DNA of 32,950 nt from Burkholderiales bacterium UBA954 (GCA_002293155.1 DBCQ01000027.1:127047-159996); one strand, 5' to 3'; numbered from the stretch's first letter, positions 17,872 through 27,202 are shown. Numbers and translations: made by a program. The notes: generated by a model not told the origin, from the sequence alone.

Positions 17872-19125
17872 TTGTACGACAAGATTAAGGTTCCCGCCGT
17901 GGGCCAAAAGATAACGGTAAACCCGGATTTTTCCCTCAATGTCCCCGATACGCCGATCATTCCGTACATCGAGGGAGACGGAACCGGGGTAGACATCAGC
18001 CCGGTCATGATCAGAGTGGTGGATGCCGCAGTGGCTAAGGCCTATGGCGGCAAGCGCAAGATCTCTTGGATGGAGATTTATTGTGGCGAGAAGTCAACCA
18101 AAGTCTACGGCCCCGATGTCTGGCTGCCCGATGAGACTTTGCAGGTATTGAAGGACTATGTTGTCTCGATCAAAGGCCCATTAACAACCCCGGTTGGCGG
18201 CGGTATTCGCTCCCTAAACGTGGCGTTGCGCCAACAACTGGATCTCTACGTCTGCCTGCGGCCGGTGCGTTATTTCAAGGGTGTACCCAGCCCTGTAAAA
18301 GAGCCCGAGAAGACCGATATGGTGATCTTTCGTGAGAATTCGGAAGACATATACGCAGGAGTGGAATTCCAGGCGGGGAGTGATCAGGCGAAAAAGCTGA
18401 TTGATTTTCTAATTAAGGATTTCGGCGTCAAAAAGATTCGCTTCCCGCAGACCTCTGGCATTGGCATCAAGCCGGTCTCAAGCGAGGGGACTGAGCGACT
18501 GATGCGCAAGGCAATGCAGTATGCGATTGATAACGACAAGCCGTCTGTCACCATTGTTCATAAGGGCAACATCATGAAATTCACCGAGGGTGGATTCCGT
18601 GACTGGGCCTACGAACTGGCTCAGAAAGAGTTTGGCGCCAGGTTAATCGATGGTGGCCCCTGGTGTTCCTTTAAGAATCCTAAAACTGGCAAAGAAATTA
18701 TCGTCAAAGATGTCATTGCCGATGCATTCTTACAGCAGATTCTGTTGCGGCCAGCCGAGTACAGCGTTATCGCAACGCTTAACCTGAACGGTGATTACAT
18801 CTCTGACGCGCTTGCGGCTCAGGTGGGGGGTATTGGTATTGCTCCGGGTGCTAATTTGTCAGATAGCGTTGCGATGTTCGAGGCCACGCACGGCACCGCG
18901 CCTAAGTATGCAGGCAAGGATTACGTCAATCCTGGCTCCTTAATCCTCTCCGCAGAGATGATGCTGCGGCATATGGGATGGGTTGAGGCGGCCGATTTGA
19001 TTATTTCGTCAATGGAAAAATCAATTACGACGAAGAAAGTAACCTATGACTTCGCCCGTCTGATGGATGGCGCTAACCAGGTCTCTTGCTCGGGCTTTGG
19101 CGACGTTATGATTTCCCAGATGTAA
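17872..19125 (+). CDS. icd: Isocitrate dehydrogenase, NADP-dependent
   Basis: TCA-cycle enzyme that makes 2-oxoglutarate and NADPH from isocitrate. The 417-residue protein is of the E. coli type: [12 protein letters not shown], the substrate loop [16 protein letters not shown] with Ser114 at the position phosphorylated by AceK in E. coli, [13 protein letters not shown], Lys/Tyr in [17 protein letters not shown] that select NADP over NAD, and [12 protein letters not shown]. The start is TTG at 17872, preceded by a strong gggagg; no ATG lies close enough to replace it without losing conserved residues. A strong terminator follows the gene. No aceK is present in the window. Confidence 0.97.
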   Translation: MYDKIKVPAVGQKITVNPDFSLNVPDTPIIPYIEGDGTGVDISPVMIRVVDAAVAKAYGGKRKISWMEIYCGEKSTKVYGPDVWLPDETLQVLKDYVVSIKGPLTTPVGGGIRSLNVALRQQLDLYVCLRPVRYFKGVPSPVKEPEKTDMVIFRENSEDIYAGVEFQAGSDQAKKLIDFLIKDFGVKKIRFPQTSGIGIKPVSSEGTERLMRKAMQYAIDNDKPSVTIVHKGNIMKFTEGGFRDWAYELAQKEFGARLIDGGPWCSFKNPKTGKEIIVKDVIADAFLQQILLRPAEYSVIATLNLNGDYISDALAAQVGGIGIAPGANLSDSVAMFEATHGTAPKYAGKDYVNPGSLILSAEMMLRHMGWVEAADLIISSMEKSITTKKVTYDFARLMDGANQVSCSGFGDVMISQM

Positions 19126-19158
19126 TTGCTGAGTCCCTGCGAAGGGGCTCGAGGCATA

Positions 19159-19188
19159 AAAAAACCCAGCCAATTGGCTGGGTTTTTT
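19159..19188. terminator. Bidirectional intrinsic terminator between icd and csp
   Basis: A 13-bp stem aaaaaacccagcc / ggctgggtttttt around the loop aatt. Both strands end in a six-T run, which fits termination of icd on the plus strand and the cold-shock gene on the minus strand. Confidence 0.92.
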
Positions 19189-19202
19189 CCAATCGCCGAA
19201 TT

Positions 19203-19409
19203 CTAGGCGATTGGCGTGATGTTCGAGGCCTGCTTACCTTTAGGGCCCTGAACGATATCGAACTGAACTTTTTGGCCCTCTTTCAGCGAACGGAATCCGC
19301 TGGTAGAAATTGCAGAGAAGTGCGCGAACACGTCCTCGCCACCCTCGTCGGGGGTGATAAAACCAAAACCTTTTGCGTCGTTAAACCACTTGACTGTACC
19401 CGTAGACAT
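19203..19409 (-). CDS. Cold-shock domain protein
   Basis: A 68-residue single cold-shock domain that binds single-stranded RNA and DNA as a chaperone. RNP1 is KGFGFITP (13-20) and RNP2 is DVFAHFSAI (26-34); the start [17 protein letters not shown] is typical of CspA/CspC/CspD-type proteins. ATG 19409 has aaggaag ahead of it. The promoter at 19535-19563 would give a leader of about 120 bases, long enough to act in cold-dependent mRNA folding as in cspA. Which of the csp paralogues it is, and whether it is cold-induced, cannot be told. Confidence 0.96.
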   Translation of the reverse strand: MSTGTVKWFNDAKGFGFITPDEGGEDVFAHFSAISTSGFRSLKEGQKVQFDIVQGPKGKQASNITPIA

Positions 19410-19534
19410 CTAATCTTCCTTAAAAAAATCGCGCACTCCAGAACCTCAACCCCATGCCGAGGTGCTCCACATGCGTCAAAACAGCACCGGTGCCGAAAAG
19501 GCTAGGGCGAACCATTTTCCTTTAAGACTGCTCG

Positions 19535-19563
19535 AATATAGGGAAAAGGAGGGGATTTGTCTA
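19535..19563 (-). promoter_or_regulatory. Sigma70 promoter of the cold-shock gene
   Basis: Read on the minus strand, tagaca (19563-19558) and tatatt (19540-19535) match -35 and -10 at five of six bases each and are exactly 17 bp apart. Transcription would start near 19528, giving a 5' leader of about 120 nt before the csp ATG. Confidence 0.6.
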
Positions 19564-19604
19564 GCCTCGCCAAACCTAGTGCTTCACCTTAGAATGGGGG
19601 TTAT

Positions 19605-19973
19605 ATGACAGAAAGCGGTTTTCGCCGATTTCCGGCCGCATCAACAAAAAGGGACGACCCACCCCAGGGGCCTGATCGGGGCTCGACCGCGCTGCTCGAG
19701 CGCCAAGAAATTAAAGCCAAGACCCCACCGCTCTATCAGGTGTTGTTGTTAAACGACGACTTCACCCCGATGGAGTTTGTGGTGGTGGTTTTACAGAAAT
19801 TCTTCCTGATGGACATGGAAAAAGCGACCCATGTCATGCTGATGGTCCATCGGGAAGGCCGTGGGGTCTGCGGGGTGTATACCCGTGACATCGCTGCAAC
19901 CAAGGTAGAGTTAGTGAGTAGTTTCGCCCGGATGCATCAGCATCCTTTGCAGTGCGTCATGGAGGAAGCATGA
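19605..19973 (+). CDS. clpS: ATP-dependent Clp protease adaptor ClpS
   Basis: Adaptor that binds N-degron substrates and delivers them to ClpA. The 122-residue protein has a flexible N-terminal tail (about 1-40) followed by the core: [27 protein letters not shown] with the Asn-Asp-Asp and hydrophobic pocket residues, then [32 protein letters not shown]. The tail before the core is needed in E. coli to regulate ClpA. ATG 19605 is the only fitting start. The stop overlaps the clpA start by 4 bp (ATGA). The sequence ttagaat at 19589-19595 could be a -10 box, but no -35 is obvious. Confidence 0.97.
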   Translation: MTESGFRRFPAASTKRDDPPQGPDRGSTALLERQEIKAKTPPLYQVLLLNDDFTPMEFVVVVLQKFFLMDMEKATHVMLMVHREGRGVCGVYTRDIAATKVELVSSFARMHQHPLQCVMEEA

Positions 19974-22312
19974 TCTCTCAGGAACTGGAAGTCAGTCTGC
20001 ACATGGCCTTCGTGGAAGCGCGACAGCAGCGCCACGAATTTATTACGGTCGAACATCTATTGTTGGCCTTACTCGACAACCCATCGGCTTCCGAGATTCT
20101 CAAGGCCTGTGCAGCGAACGTCGATGACTTGCGCAAGGCCTTAACGCAGTTTATCGCCGACAACACGCCCATTATTCAAGGGCCGGATGATGTTGATACC
20201 CAGCCCACGCTGGGCTTTCAGCGTGTTATTCAGCGGGCGATCATGCATGTGCAGTCCACCTCGAACGGTAAGAAAGAGGTCACGGGCGCGAATGTTCTTG
20301 TGGCGATCTTCGGCGAGAAAGATTCCCATGCGGTCTACTTCATGCACCAACAGGGCATCACACGGTTAGATGTTGTGAACTTTATTGCCCATGGGATTAC
20401 AAAGGCACCCCAGGCACCAGCCACGGGGGCCGATGAGGCGAGTGCGACTGAGCAGACGGAAACATCGGGTGGGCAATCGGCGCAGCCGAGTCAGCCGACT
20501 GCGCTGGACCAGTTCACCTCAAACCTCAATGAGCTGGCGAAAAAAGGAAAGATCGACCCCCTGATTGGGCGTGAATCAGAGGTGGAGCGTGTGATTCAGG
20601 TCCTATGCCGTCGTCGCAAAAACAACCCCTTACTGGTTGGCGAGGCGGGTGTCGGCAAAACCGCAATCGCAGAGGGGCTCGCAAGACGGATCATTGAAAA
20701 AGATGTTCCCGAGATACTCGATCAAGCCACCGTCTATTCCCTAGATATGGGCGCCTTATTGGCAGGCACAAAATATCGCGGCGACTTTGAGCAGCGCCTA
20801 AAGGCGGTGCTCAAGCAGTTGAAATCAGACCCCCATGCGGTATTGTTTATTGATGAAATACACACCCTGATTGGTGCTGGGTCGGCCTCGGGTGGAACAC
20901 TGGATGCCTCTAATCTCTTAAAGCCGGCATTGTCGTCGGGGGCCTTACGCTGTATTGGAGCCACCACCTACAACGAGTACCGCGGAATTTTTGAAAAAGA
21001 TCACGCACTGTCGCGTCGCTTTCAGAAAATCGAGGTCAACGAACCAAGCGTCGAGCAGACTGTACAGATTCTTAAGGGATTGAAGTCTCGATTCGAGGAG
21101 CATCATGGCGTGAAGTATTCGGCTGCGGCATTGAGTACCGCCGCGGAACTGTCGGCCAAATACATCAACGATCGACACCTTCCGGATAAAGCCATCGATG
21201 TCATTGACGAGGCGGGCGCAGCGCAGCGGATTCTGCCCAAGAGTAAGCAAAAGCGAACGATTGGAAAGACCGAAATCGAAGAGATTGTGTCGAAGATTGC
21301 GCGTATTCCGCCGGCAACTGTCAACACCGATGATCGCGCTGTGCTGTCGCGGCTCGATAAGAATCTAAAGAGTGTTGTTTTTGGTCAGGATCCCGCTATT
21401 GATGCGCTTGCAGCCGCCATCAAAATGTCGCGTTCGGGCTTGGGTAAGGTCGATAAACCGATCGGGTCTTTCTTGTTTTCGGGGCCAACCGGTGTTGGCA
21501 AGACCGAGGTCGCCAAGCAACTGGCCTATGTCTTGGGCATCGAGTTGCTGCGTTTTGACATGTCCGAGTATATGGAGCGCCATGCCGTATCTCGTCTGAT
21601 TGGTGCGCCACCGGGCTATGTTGGGTTCGACCAGGGCGGGCTTCTGACCGAGGCAATTTCTAAAAAGCCCCACTGTGTGTTGCTGCTCGATGAGATCGAA
21701 AAGGCCCATCCGGATATCTTTAATGTGCTGCTGCAGGTGATGGATCACGGCACACTCACTGATAACAACGGAAGAAAAGCAGACTTCCGTAACGTCATCG
21801 TCATCATGACGACCAACGCGGGCGCCGAAACACTGAACAAGCGGGCGATCGGTTTTTCGAACTCTCGTGAGGCGGGCGACGAGATGCAGGATATTAAGCG
21901 CATGTTTACGCCCGAATTCCGTAATCGGCTTGATGCGATTGTGTCGTTTAAATCCCTGGATACCGATGTCATCATGCGGGTCGTTGATAAATTCCTGATT
22001 GGGTTAGAGCAGCAGCTGCAGGAGAAGAAAGTGGAAGTCAGCTTCTCCGAGGAACTCCGAGATTTTCTGGCCCGTAAAGGCTTTGACCCGCAGATGGGTG
22101 CGCGGCCGATGCAGCGTCTTATCCAGGACACGATTCGCAAGGCGCTCGCAGATGAACTGCTCTTCGGAAAGCTGGTCGCAGGCGGTCGCGTGCACATCGC
22201 CATGGATCCCAAACTTAAAGACCAGGTCGTCTTGCAGTTTGCCGAGGATGACGTGCCTGCAGCCCCGATTTCAGGGAAGCGTAAAAACAGCCCCGAGGAG
22301 TTAGTCACCTAG
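19970..22312 (+). CDS. clpA: ATP-dependent Clp protease ATP-binding subunit ClpA
   Basis: Hsp100 unfoldase that feeds ClpP. The N-domain (1-150, [35 protein letters not shown]) is followed by the first AAA+ module with [15 protein letters not shown] and [14 protein letters not shown], and the second with [33 protein letters not shown] and [13 protein letters not shown]. The IGF sequence in [13 protein letters not shown] fits the ClpP-docking loop. There is no ClpB-type middle coiled coil. The frame is open six codons earlier, but ATG 19970 has ggagga directly upstream and overlaps the clpS stop. 780 residues, normal for the family. Confidence 0.98.
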   Translation: MISQELEVSLHMAFVEARQQRHEFITVEHLLLALLDNPSASEILKACAANVDDLRKALTQFIADNTPIIQGPDDVDTQPTLGFQRVIQRAIMHVQSTSNGKKEVTGANVLVAIFGEKDSHAVYFMHQQGITRLDVVNFIAHGITKAPQAPATGADEASATEQTETSGGQSAQPSQPTALDQFTSNLNELAKKGKIDPLIGRESEVERVIQVLCRRRKNNPLLVGEAGVGKTAIAEGLARRIIEKDVPEILDQATVYSLDMGALLAGTKYRGDFEQRLKAVLKQLKSDPHAVLFIDEIHTLIGAGSASGGTLDASNLLKPALSSGALRCIGATTYNEYRGIFEKDHALSRRFQKIEVNEPSVEQTVQILKGLKSRFEEHHGVKYSAAALSTAAELSAKYINDRHLPDKAIDVIDEAGAAQRILPKSKQKRTIGKTEIEEIVSKIARIPPATVNTDDRAVLSRLDKNLKSVVFGQDPAIDALAAAIKMSRSGLGKVDKPIGSFLFSGPTGVGKTEVAKQLAYVLGIELLRFDMSEYMERHAVSRLIGAPPGYVGFDQGGLLTEAISKKPHCVLLLDEIEKAHPDIFNVLLQVMDHGTLTDNNGRKADFRNVIVIMTTNAGAETLNKRAIGFSNSREAGDEMQDIKRMFTPEFRNRLDAIVSFKSLDTDVIMRVVDKFLIGLEQQLQEKKVEVSFSEELRDFLARKGFDPQMGARPMQRLIQDTIRKALADELLFGKLVAGGRVHIAMDPKLKDQVVLQFAEDDVPAAPISGKRKNSPEELVT

Positions 22313-22350
22313 CAATAACGGCACTCATGCTGCATTGCGTGAATATGTAT

Positions 22351-22398
22351 TGCGGAAACTCCGCATAGACAATGTCAGAATTTCTGCGAGAATCCGCA
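22351..22398. promoter_or_regulatory. Two related inverted repeats upstream of the fcc-like genes
   Basis: The first is tgcgga-aac-tccgca (22351-22365), a perfect 6-bp inverted repeat. The second, tgcgagaatccgca (22385-22398), looks like a degenerate copy, 34 bp further on. Both lie between clpA and the cytochrome start, 33-80 bp before its ATG, a good place for a regulator. No terminator is evident after clpA. The binding protein is unknown. Confidence 0.45.
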
Positions 22399-22431
22399 TG
22401 GTTGAATACATCACTCTAGAGGAGAGAGACT

Positions 22432-22746
22432 ATGCGAAAGCAGATTGCAACTGCTGCACTACTCGGGGCCGCCATTCTGGCCTTCCAGGCCCCGGTTCAG
22501 GCTCAGGATCTAAGTAAAACCCGTTATCTGGCGGCCAACTGTGCAAACTGTCATGGCACGAATGGCCAGAGTGTTGGCGAGATTGCGTCCTTGGCGGGCT
22601 ACGACAAGGGAAGGTTCATTTCTACCATGGCCGAGTTTCGCAGTGGCAAGAGGCCTGCGACGATCATGCACCAGCTATCAAAAGGCTACAGCGATCAGCA
22701 GATTGCAGATCTCGCAGCCTACTTTGCTGCTCAACCCAAGAAATAA
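22432..22746 (+). CDS. Periplasmic class I cytochrome c (FccA-like)
   Basis: A 104-residue monoheme cytochrome c. A signal peptide (1-24, cut after VQA) is followed by the heme site CANCH (37-41), GTNGQS, and a likely axial Met79 in ATIMHQLSKGYSDQQIADLAAYFA. The domain is of the c553/c4-half type that forms the electron-accepting subunit of flavocytochrome c sulfide dehydrogenase. It starts 26 bp before the flavoprotein gene, with gaggaga before ATG 22432. In A. vinosum the cytochrome subunit is diheme; this monoheme version is as in many Sox-associated or c-type pairs. The partner is inferred from neighbourhood. Confidence 0.88.
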   Translation: MRKQIATAALLGAAILAFQAPVQAQDLSKTRYLAANCANCHGTNGQSVGEIASLAGYDKGRFISTMAEFRSGKRPATIMHQLSKGYSDQQIADLAAYFAAQPKK

Positions 22747-22772
22747 AGCATCCGGGGATAAGGAGAAAAATA

Positions 22773-24080
22773 ATGTCAAAAGAATTTCAGAATCGTCGCA
22801 GTCTATTGAAGGCAGGCGCGGCCGGTGTTGCGGTGACAGCAGCAGCAGGCTTGGCAGGCTGTGCTACAACGCAGACCGCAAGCGCACCAGTTAAGAAAAT
22901 TGGGCGTGTGATTGTGATTGGGGGCGGCTATGGTGGAGCCACCGCCGCAAAGTACATTAACGAATGGTCGGGTGGGGCGATCGAGGTGTATCTGATTGAT
23001 CGTGAGCGCCAGTTTGTATCCTGCCCAATCTCGAACTTGGTTCTGGGCGGCAGTCAGAAGATGGAGACCATCACCCACTCCTACGCCAAACTCCGGGAGC
23101 GGGGCATCGTCATACTCAACGATGAAGTTACTGCAATTGACCCCGCAAAAAAGAGAATTTCGCTCAAGAAAATCGCAGACCTCGATTACGACCGCCTGGT
23201 TGTTTCGCCTGGCATTGATTTTAATTTCCAGGCCATTGCGGGCCTTAATGATCAGGCCCAGAAGACGATCCTCCACTCATGGAAGGCAGGCCCGCAGACC
23301 GTTGCTCTGAAAGCCCAGCTCGATTCAGTTCCAAACGGTGGTGTTTATGTCTTGTCGATCCCTAAGGCGCCTTATCGCTGCCCCCCTGGGCCCTACGAGC
23401 GTGCATGCCAGGTTGCCCACCTATTTAAATCGAAGGGCAATACCAAGAGCAAAGTCGTCATCATGGATGCCAACCCCGATATCCAGTCGAAAAAAGCCCT
23501 TTTCATGAAGGCGTGGGCCGACTTATATCCCGGCATGATTGAGTACAACGCAAATATGGTGGTCAATGAGGTTGACCTAAAAGGAAACCGTCTCATCACT
23601 GAGACCGGCGACCGTATTACAGGCGCCGTGCTCAATCTTGTTCCGCCCCATCGTGCCGGTGATATCGCTCAGAAGTCGGGCTTAATCAATGTGAACAACC
23701 TCTGGTGTGGCGTGGACTGGGTCACCATGGAGTCCACCGCCCACAAGAACATCCATGTCCTGGGTGATGCGACGTTCTCGGCTCCCGGCATGCCGAAATC
23801 CGGCCACATGGCAAATCAGCACGGCAAGGCCTGCGCAGCCGCGATTGTTGAACTTATGAACGGTCGGGCACCGATTGCGCCAATGATGGCCAATACCTGC
23901 TATAGCTTTGTGGACGACAAGAATGTGGTCCATGTGGCAAGCGTGCATGCTTACGATCCTAAGGATAAGACCATGAAAACGGTGCCCGGGTCGGGTGGTG
24001 TGAGCAGTGGGCCCACTGAGCTTGAGGGGCGTTACGCCCTTGGTTGGGCGCGTAATATCTGGTCCGATATGCTGACTTAG
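22773..24080 (+). CDS. fccB: Flavocytochrome c sulfide dehydrogenase, flavoprotein subunit (FccB/SoxF-like)
   Basis: A 435-residue periplasmic flavoprotein expected to oxidise sulfide to sulfur or polysulfide and pass electrons to the cytochrome. A Tat signal (NRRSLLKAG, Arg8-Arg9) leads it out, folded. The FAD motif is VIVIGGGYGGATAA (47-59). Cys84 in SCPISN fits the Cys that binds FAD covalently in FccB, and Cys203 (YRCPPGPYER) and Cys376 (NTCYSF) the redox disulfide; the 119-residue spacing Cys84-Cys203 equals that of Cys42-Cys161 in A. vinosum. A Cys30 after the signal region also gives a lipobox-like LAGC. Other SQR-like functions are possible. Confidence 0.88.
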   Translation: MSKEFQNRRSLLKAGAAGVAVTAAAGLAGCATTQTASAPVKKIGRVIVIGGGYGGATAAKYINEWSGGAIEVYLIDRERQFVSCPISNLVLGGSQKMETITHSYAKLRERGIVILNDEVTAIDPAKKRISLKKIADLDYDRLVVSPGIDFNFQAIAGLNDQAQKTILHSWKAGPQTVALKAQLDSVPNGGVYVLSIPKAPYRCPPGPYERACQVAHLFKSKGNTKSKVVIMDANPDIQSKKALFMKAWADLYPGMIEYNANMVVNEVDLKGNRLITETGDRITGAVLNLVPPHRAGDIAQKSGLINVNNLWCGVDWVTMESTAHKNIHVLGDATFSAPGMPKSGHMANQHGKACAAAIVELMNGRAPIAPMMANTCYSFVDDKNVVHVASVHAYDPKDKTMKTVPGSGGVSSGPTELEGRYALGWARNIWSDMLT

Positions 24081-24096
24081 TCATTTCTAGACCTGC

Positions 24097-24148
24097 TAGC
24101 GATTAATTCGCTAATTTCGGGCATGATTCGGTTTTCGGGTCATGCCCG
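24097..24148 (+). terminator. Hairpin pair after fccB, before tal
   Basis: A 6-bp inverted repeat tagcga / tcgcta (24097-24102, 24108-24113) is followed by a stronger stem cgggcatga / tcatgcccg (24118-24126, 24140-24148) with a 13-base loop. The sequence after it, ttgtctatttt, is T-rich but not a run. It is probably the end of the fcc-like transcript, yet it stands only 16 bp before the tal start and could also shape the tal leader. Confidence 0.55.
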
Positions 24149-24163
24149 TTGTCTATTTTGATC

Positions 24164-25126
24164 ATGAATTCCTCACGACCTATGCAGTTCGAAAATGCCC
24201 TCGAGGCCCTCAGACAGTTCACGACGGTTGTTGCTGATACGGGAAGCTTTGAGTCGTTGCGGGCCTATCAGCCTCAGGACGCTACTACGAATCCAACGCT
24301 GATTATCCGGGCTTTGGACCAGCCTCAGTATGCAGGCATCATTGATCAGGTTAAATCCCGCGTGACGAGCAAAAAGCTCGCTGATCGGACGCGGGCTGTT
24401 TTAATTGCCTTCGGAGGCGAGATCCTCAAGATCATTCCAGGCCGGGTATCGACAGAGGTTGATGCGCGGCTCTCGTTTGATACCGAGGCTACGGTTGCCG
24501 AGGCCCAGAGAATCATCGCGGGATACAAGGAACAGGGAATCGAGAAGTCTCGGGTCTTGATTAAGGTCGCTGCAACCTGGGAAGGAATCCGTGCCGTTCG
24601 TGAGTTAGAAAAGCAGGGCATCGCCTGTAACGTCACCTTGATTTTTAGTCTTGTTCAGGCCGCCGCCGCGGCAGACGCAGGGGCAACGCTGATATCGCCT
24701 TTTGTGGGGCGTATCAGCGATTGGCATAAAAAGGCAGGAACCGTATGGGAGAGCCCCGACCAAGATCCGGGTGTCGTTTCCGTTAAGCGGATCTATGCGT
24801 ATCTAAAGCATCATCGCTTTCATACGGAGGTGATGGGGGCCAGCTTTAGAAATGTTGATCAGATTCTTGCGCTTGCTGGCTGTGATTTGCTGACCGTGAG
24901 TCCTGAATTGCTTGAGCAACTTAAATCTATGGATCAGGAGGCCTCGCTCGTTCGCGCGCTTGATCCGCAGGCGCCCGCCCAGGGGCAGTCGACAGCAAAC
25001 CTAAATACCTCGGAAGCCTTATTTCGTTTCTCATTAAATGAAGATGCGATGGCCACCGAGAAACTCTCAGAGGGTATTCGGCTTTTTGTTGGCGATGCAC
25101 GAAAGCTTGATGCCCGTCTAGTCTGA
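24164..25126 (+). CDS. tal: Transaldolase
   Basis: Pentose phosphate enzyme that moves a dihydroxyacetone unit from sedoheptulose 7-phosphate to glyceraldehyde 3-phosphate. From ATG 24164 it has 320 residues, of the TalB type: LRQFTTVVADTGSFESLRAYQPQDATTNPTL (catalytic Asp in VADTG), the Schiff-base Lys134 in RVLIKVAATWEG, CNVTLIFSLVQAAAAADAGATLISPFVGRI and MGASFRN. A TTG at 24149 and an ATG at 24182 are alternative starts; no ribosome site decides among them, and 24182 would place the catalytic Asp nearest to its E. coli position. The stop overlaps the next start by one base (TGATG). Confidence 0.95.
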   Translation: MNSSRPMQFENALEALRQFTTVVADTGSFESLRAYQPQDATTNPTLIIRALDQPQYAGIIDQVKSRVTSKKLADRTRAVLIAFGGEILKIIPGRVSTEVDARLSFDTEATVAEAQRIIAGYKEQGIEKSRVLIKVAATWEGIRAVRELEKQGIACNVTLIFSLVQAAAAADAGATLISPFVGRISDWHKKAGTVWESPDQDPGVVSVKRIYAYLKHHRFHTEVMGASFRNVDQILALAGCDLLTVSPELLEQLKSMDQEASLVRALDPQAPAQGQSTANLNTSEALFRFSLNEDAMATEKLSEGIRLFVGDARKLDARLV

Positions 25127-27201
25127 TGTTGATTTACGCACTCACCGTTCTTGTATCAAGCTTTCTGCTGTTTCTAGTCCAGCCGATCATTGCTAAGCAG
25201 ATCGTCCCTTGGTTCGGCGGATCCGCAGCAGTCTGGACAACCTGCCTCACATTTTTCCAGCTCACTCTCTTGGCTGGTTACGCCTACTCAGACTGGGTTC
25301 AGCGATTCCGGCCAAAGGCTCAAAGCATTCTGCATGCACTATTGTTGGTGATCAGTCTGGCCGCCTTGCCGATTCTGGCTGGGACCCATTGGAAGCCCTT
25401 AGGCGAAGAGGACCCGCTATTTAGAATTCTTGGCCTGCTCACTGTCACGATTGGTCTGCCGTATTTCATGCTCTCCACCACAGGCCCCTTGATCCAATCC
25501 TGGTTTGCACGCGAGCAGAATGATCCTGTTGTGGCACAGCGGGCGTATCGGTTATTCGCGCTATCAAATTTCGGATCGTTATTGGGCTTGCTGGCCTACC
25601 CCTTTGCGATTGAGGCCTGGGTCACCACGGCCACGCAGGCCTGGGTGTGGAGTGGGTTTTATGTCGTTTTTGTCGTGTTGACGGTCGGCGTGGCCTTTCG
25701 TTGCTTGAAGACTCGATTTTCTCTTTCTGCAGTTGATCCAAGCGCAGAGACTGCCTTAGGGTCAGAAACGGCCGCGGCGCCAAGGCTTTTTGACTACATG
25801 CTCTGGTTCGTGTTGGCGAGCCTGGCGACGATGCTGCTCTTGGCGGTGTCTAGTCATGTCACGCAGAACATTGCATCGATCCCCTTTCTCTGGGTGCTCC
25901 CTCTTTCACTCTATCTCTTGACCTTCGTGGTGGCCTTTGAGGGTCGGCAGGGCCGCGGCTGGTACATCCGAGAAACCATGCTCTTACCTGCGATGGTGTT
26001 GGCGGGCTTTATGGCCTGGGGGCTCGTGACTGATGACGGAATTCTGGCAATTGACTATGCGATTCCCCTCTATCTACTGGGACTGTTTGTGGTCTGTCTT
26101 TTTTGCCATGGCGAGTTAGCCCAGTCTAAACCTCAGGCCAGATTTCTTACGCGGTTTTATTTTGTTGTCGCACTCGGCGGTGCAGCGGGTGGGTTATTTG
26201 TCTCAATGCTCGCCCCCCGCATATTCCCGTTTTACTGGGAACTTCCGTTGGCGCTCGTCGCCGTTGGGCTAATTGGGTGTTGGGTTGGTTATAAAAACGG
26301 GTTCGGGCCGGTGCGGTTCGTTTTTGTGTTGGGCAGCCTTGCGAGTGTGCTCGTCAGTGTGCATTTCGGTAGGGCCTATTACACCGATGCCTCGTTCGAT
26401 AGCGTGTATGCATCCCGTAATTTCTACGGAACTCTGCGTATTAAAGAGCGCCGCTACAGCGGGGCTGATGAGCCTGTTCGCAGACTTGTTCATGGAGTGA
26501 TTCTTCATGGCCTTCAAGACATGAACCCTGATCGTCGACGGTCGGCCACAACTTACTATGGGCCGAGCTCGGGGGTAGGGCTGGCGATTCTAGAAAAGGC
26601 GAAGAAGTCACCCTCAATTCGTGTTGGTGTCATCGGTCTCGGGGTGGGCACACTCGCGGTCTATGGTCGTTCGGGGGATTACTACCGAATGTATGAAATC
26701 AATCCGGAGGTCATTTCGGTCGCCCAGAATGAATTCACCTATGTCAAGGATTCTGCTGCCAACGTTTCATTTGCCCTTGGCGATGCGCGGCTCGTGCTTG
26801 AGCGGGAGAAAAACAATCAGTTTGATGTCTTGGTTATTGATGCGTTTTCAAGCGATTCAATTCCGATACATCTGATGACGCGAGAGGCGCTAGCCGTGTA
26901 TGCGAGCCATCTCAAGCCCGATGGCGTAATTGCTTTCCATGTTACCAATCGCTATCTTAATCTCGCCCCTGTCGTACAGGCTATCGCACTGGAATCTGGT
27001 TACGATTTGGCCCTGGTCAGTGATGAGCCGACGGGCGATACGCATGGCCTCATGGCGCTCTCGGATTGGGTACTGGTCACGAAGGATCGGACGTTTCTGG
27101 CCGCGAGATCGATTGTGGCCCAACAGCTTCAGATTGAGAGAATCGAAAATCTAAAGCCCTGGTCCGATGATTTCAACAACCTATTTCAGGTATTGAAGTA
27201 G
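25126..27201 (+). CDS. Membrane protein fused to spermidine-synthase-like domain (copy 2)
   Basis: A 691-residue paralogue of the protein at 15316-17364, with the same plan: about ten helices in the first 425 residues (SSFLLFLVQPIIAKQIVPWF, RILGLLTVTIGLPYFMLSTT, YRLFALSNFGSLLGLLAYPF) and a C-terminal Rossmann domain (YYGPSSGVGL, VGVIGLGVGTLAVYG, VIDAFSSDSIPIHLMTREA). The most conserved DAFS-DSIP-HL segment carries the putative catalytic Asp of the superfamily. Its start overlaps the tal stop as TGATG with no ribosome site, so translation is probably coupled to tal. The reaction is unknown; fusions like this are often called MFS/spermidine synthase, though the membrane part is not a proven transporter. 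Confidence 0.85.
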   Translation: MLIYALTVLVSSFLLFLVQPIIAKQIVPWFGGSAAVWTTCLTFFQLTLLAGYAYSDWVQRFRPKAQSILHALLLVISLAALPILAGTHWKPLGEEDPLFRILGLLTVTIGLPYFMLSTTGPLIQSWFAREQNDPVVAQRAYRLFALSNFGSLLGLLAYPFAIEAWVTTATQAWVWSGFYVVFVVLTVGVAFRCLKTRFSLSAVDPSAETALGSETAAAPRLFDYMLWFVLASLATMLLLAVSSHVTQNIASIPFLWVLPLSLYLLTFVVAFEGRQGRGWYIRETMLLPAMVLAGFMAWGLVTDDGILAIDYAIPLYLLGLFVVCLFCHGELAQSKPQARFLTRFYFVVALGGAAGGLFVSMLAPRIFPFYWELPLALVAVGLIGCWVGYKNGFGPVRFVFVLGSLASVLVSVHFGRAYYTDASFDSVYASRNFYGTLRIKERRYSGADEPVRRLVHGVILHGLQDMNPDRRRSATTYYGPSSGVGLAILEKAKKSPSIRVGVIGLGVGTLAVYGRSGDYYRMYEINPEVISVAQNEFTYVKDSAANVSFALGDARLVLEREKNNQFDVLVIDAFSSDSIPIHLMTREALAVYASHLKPDGVIAFHVTNRYLNLAPVVQAIALESGYDLALVSDEPTGDTHGLMALSDWVLVTKDRTFLAARSIVAQQLQIERIENLKPWSDDFNNLFQVLK

Positions 27202-27202
27202 T

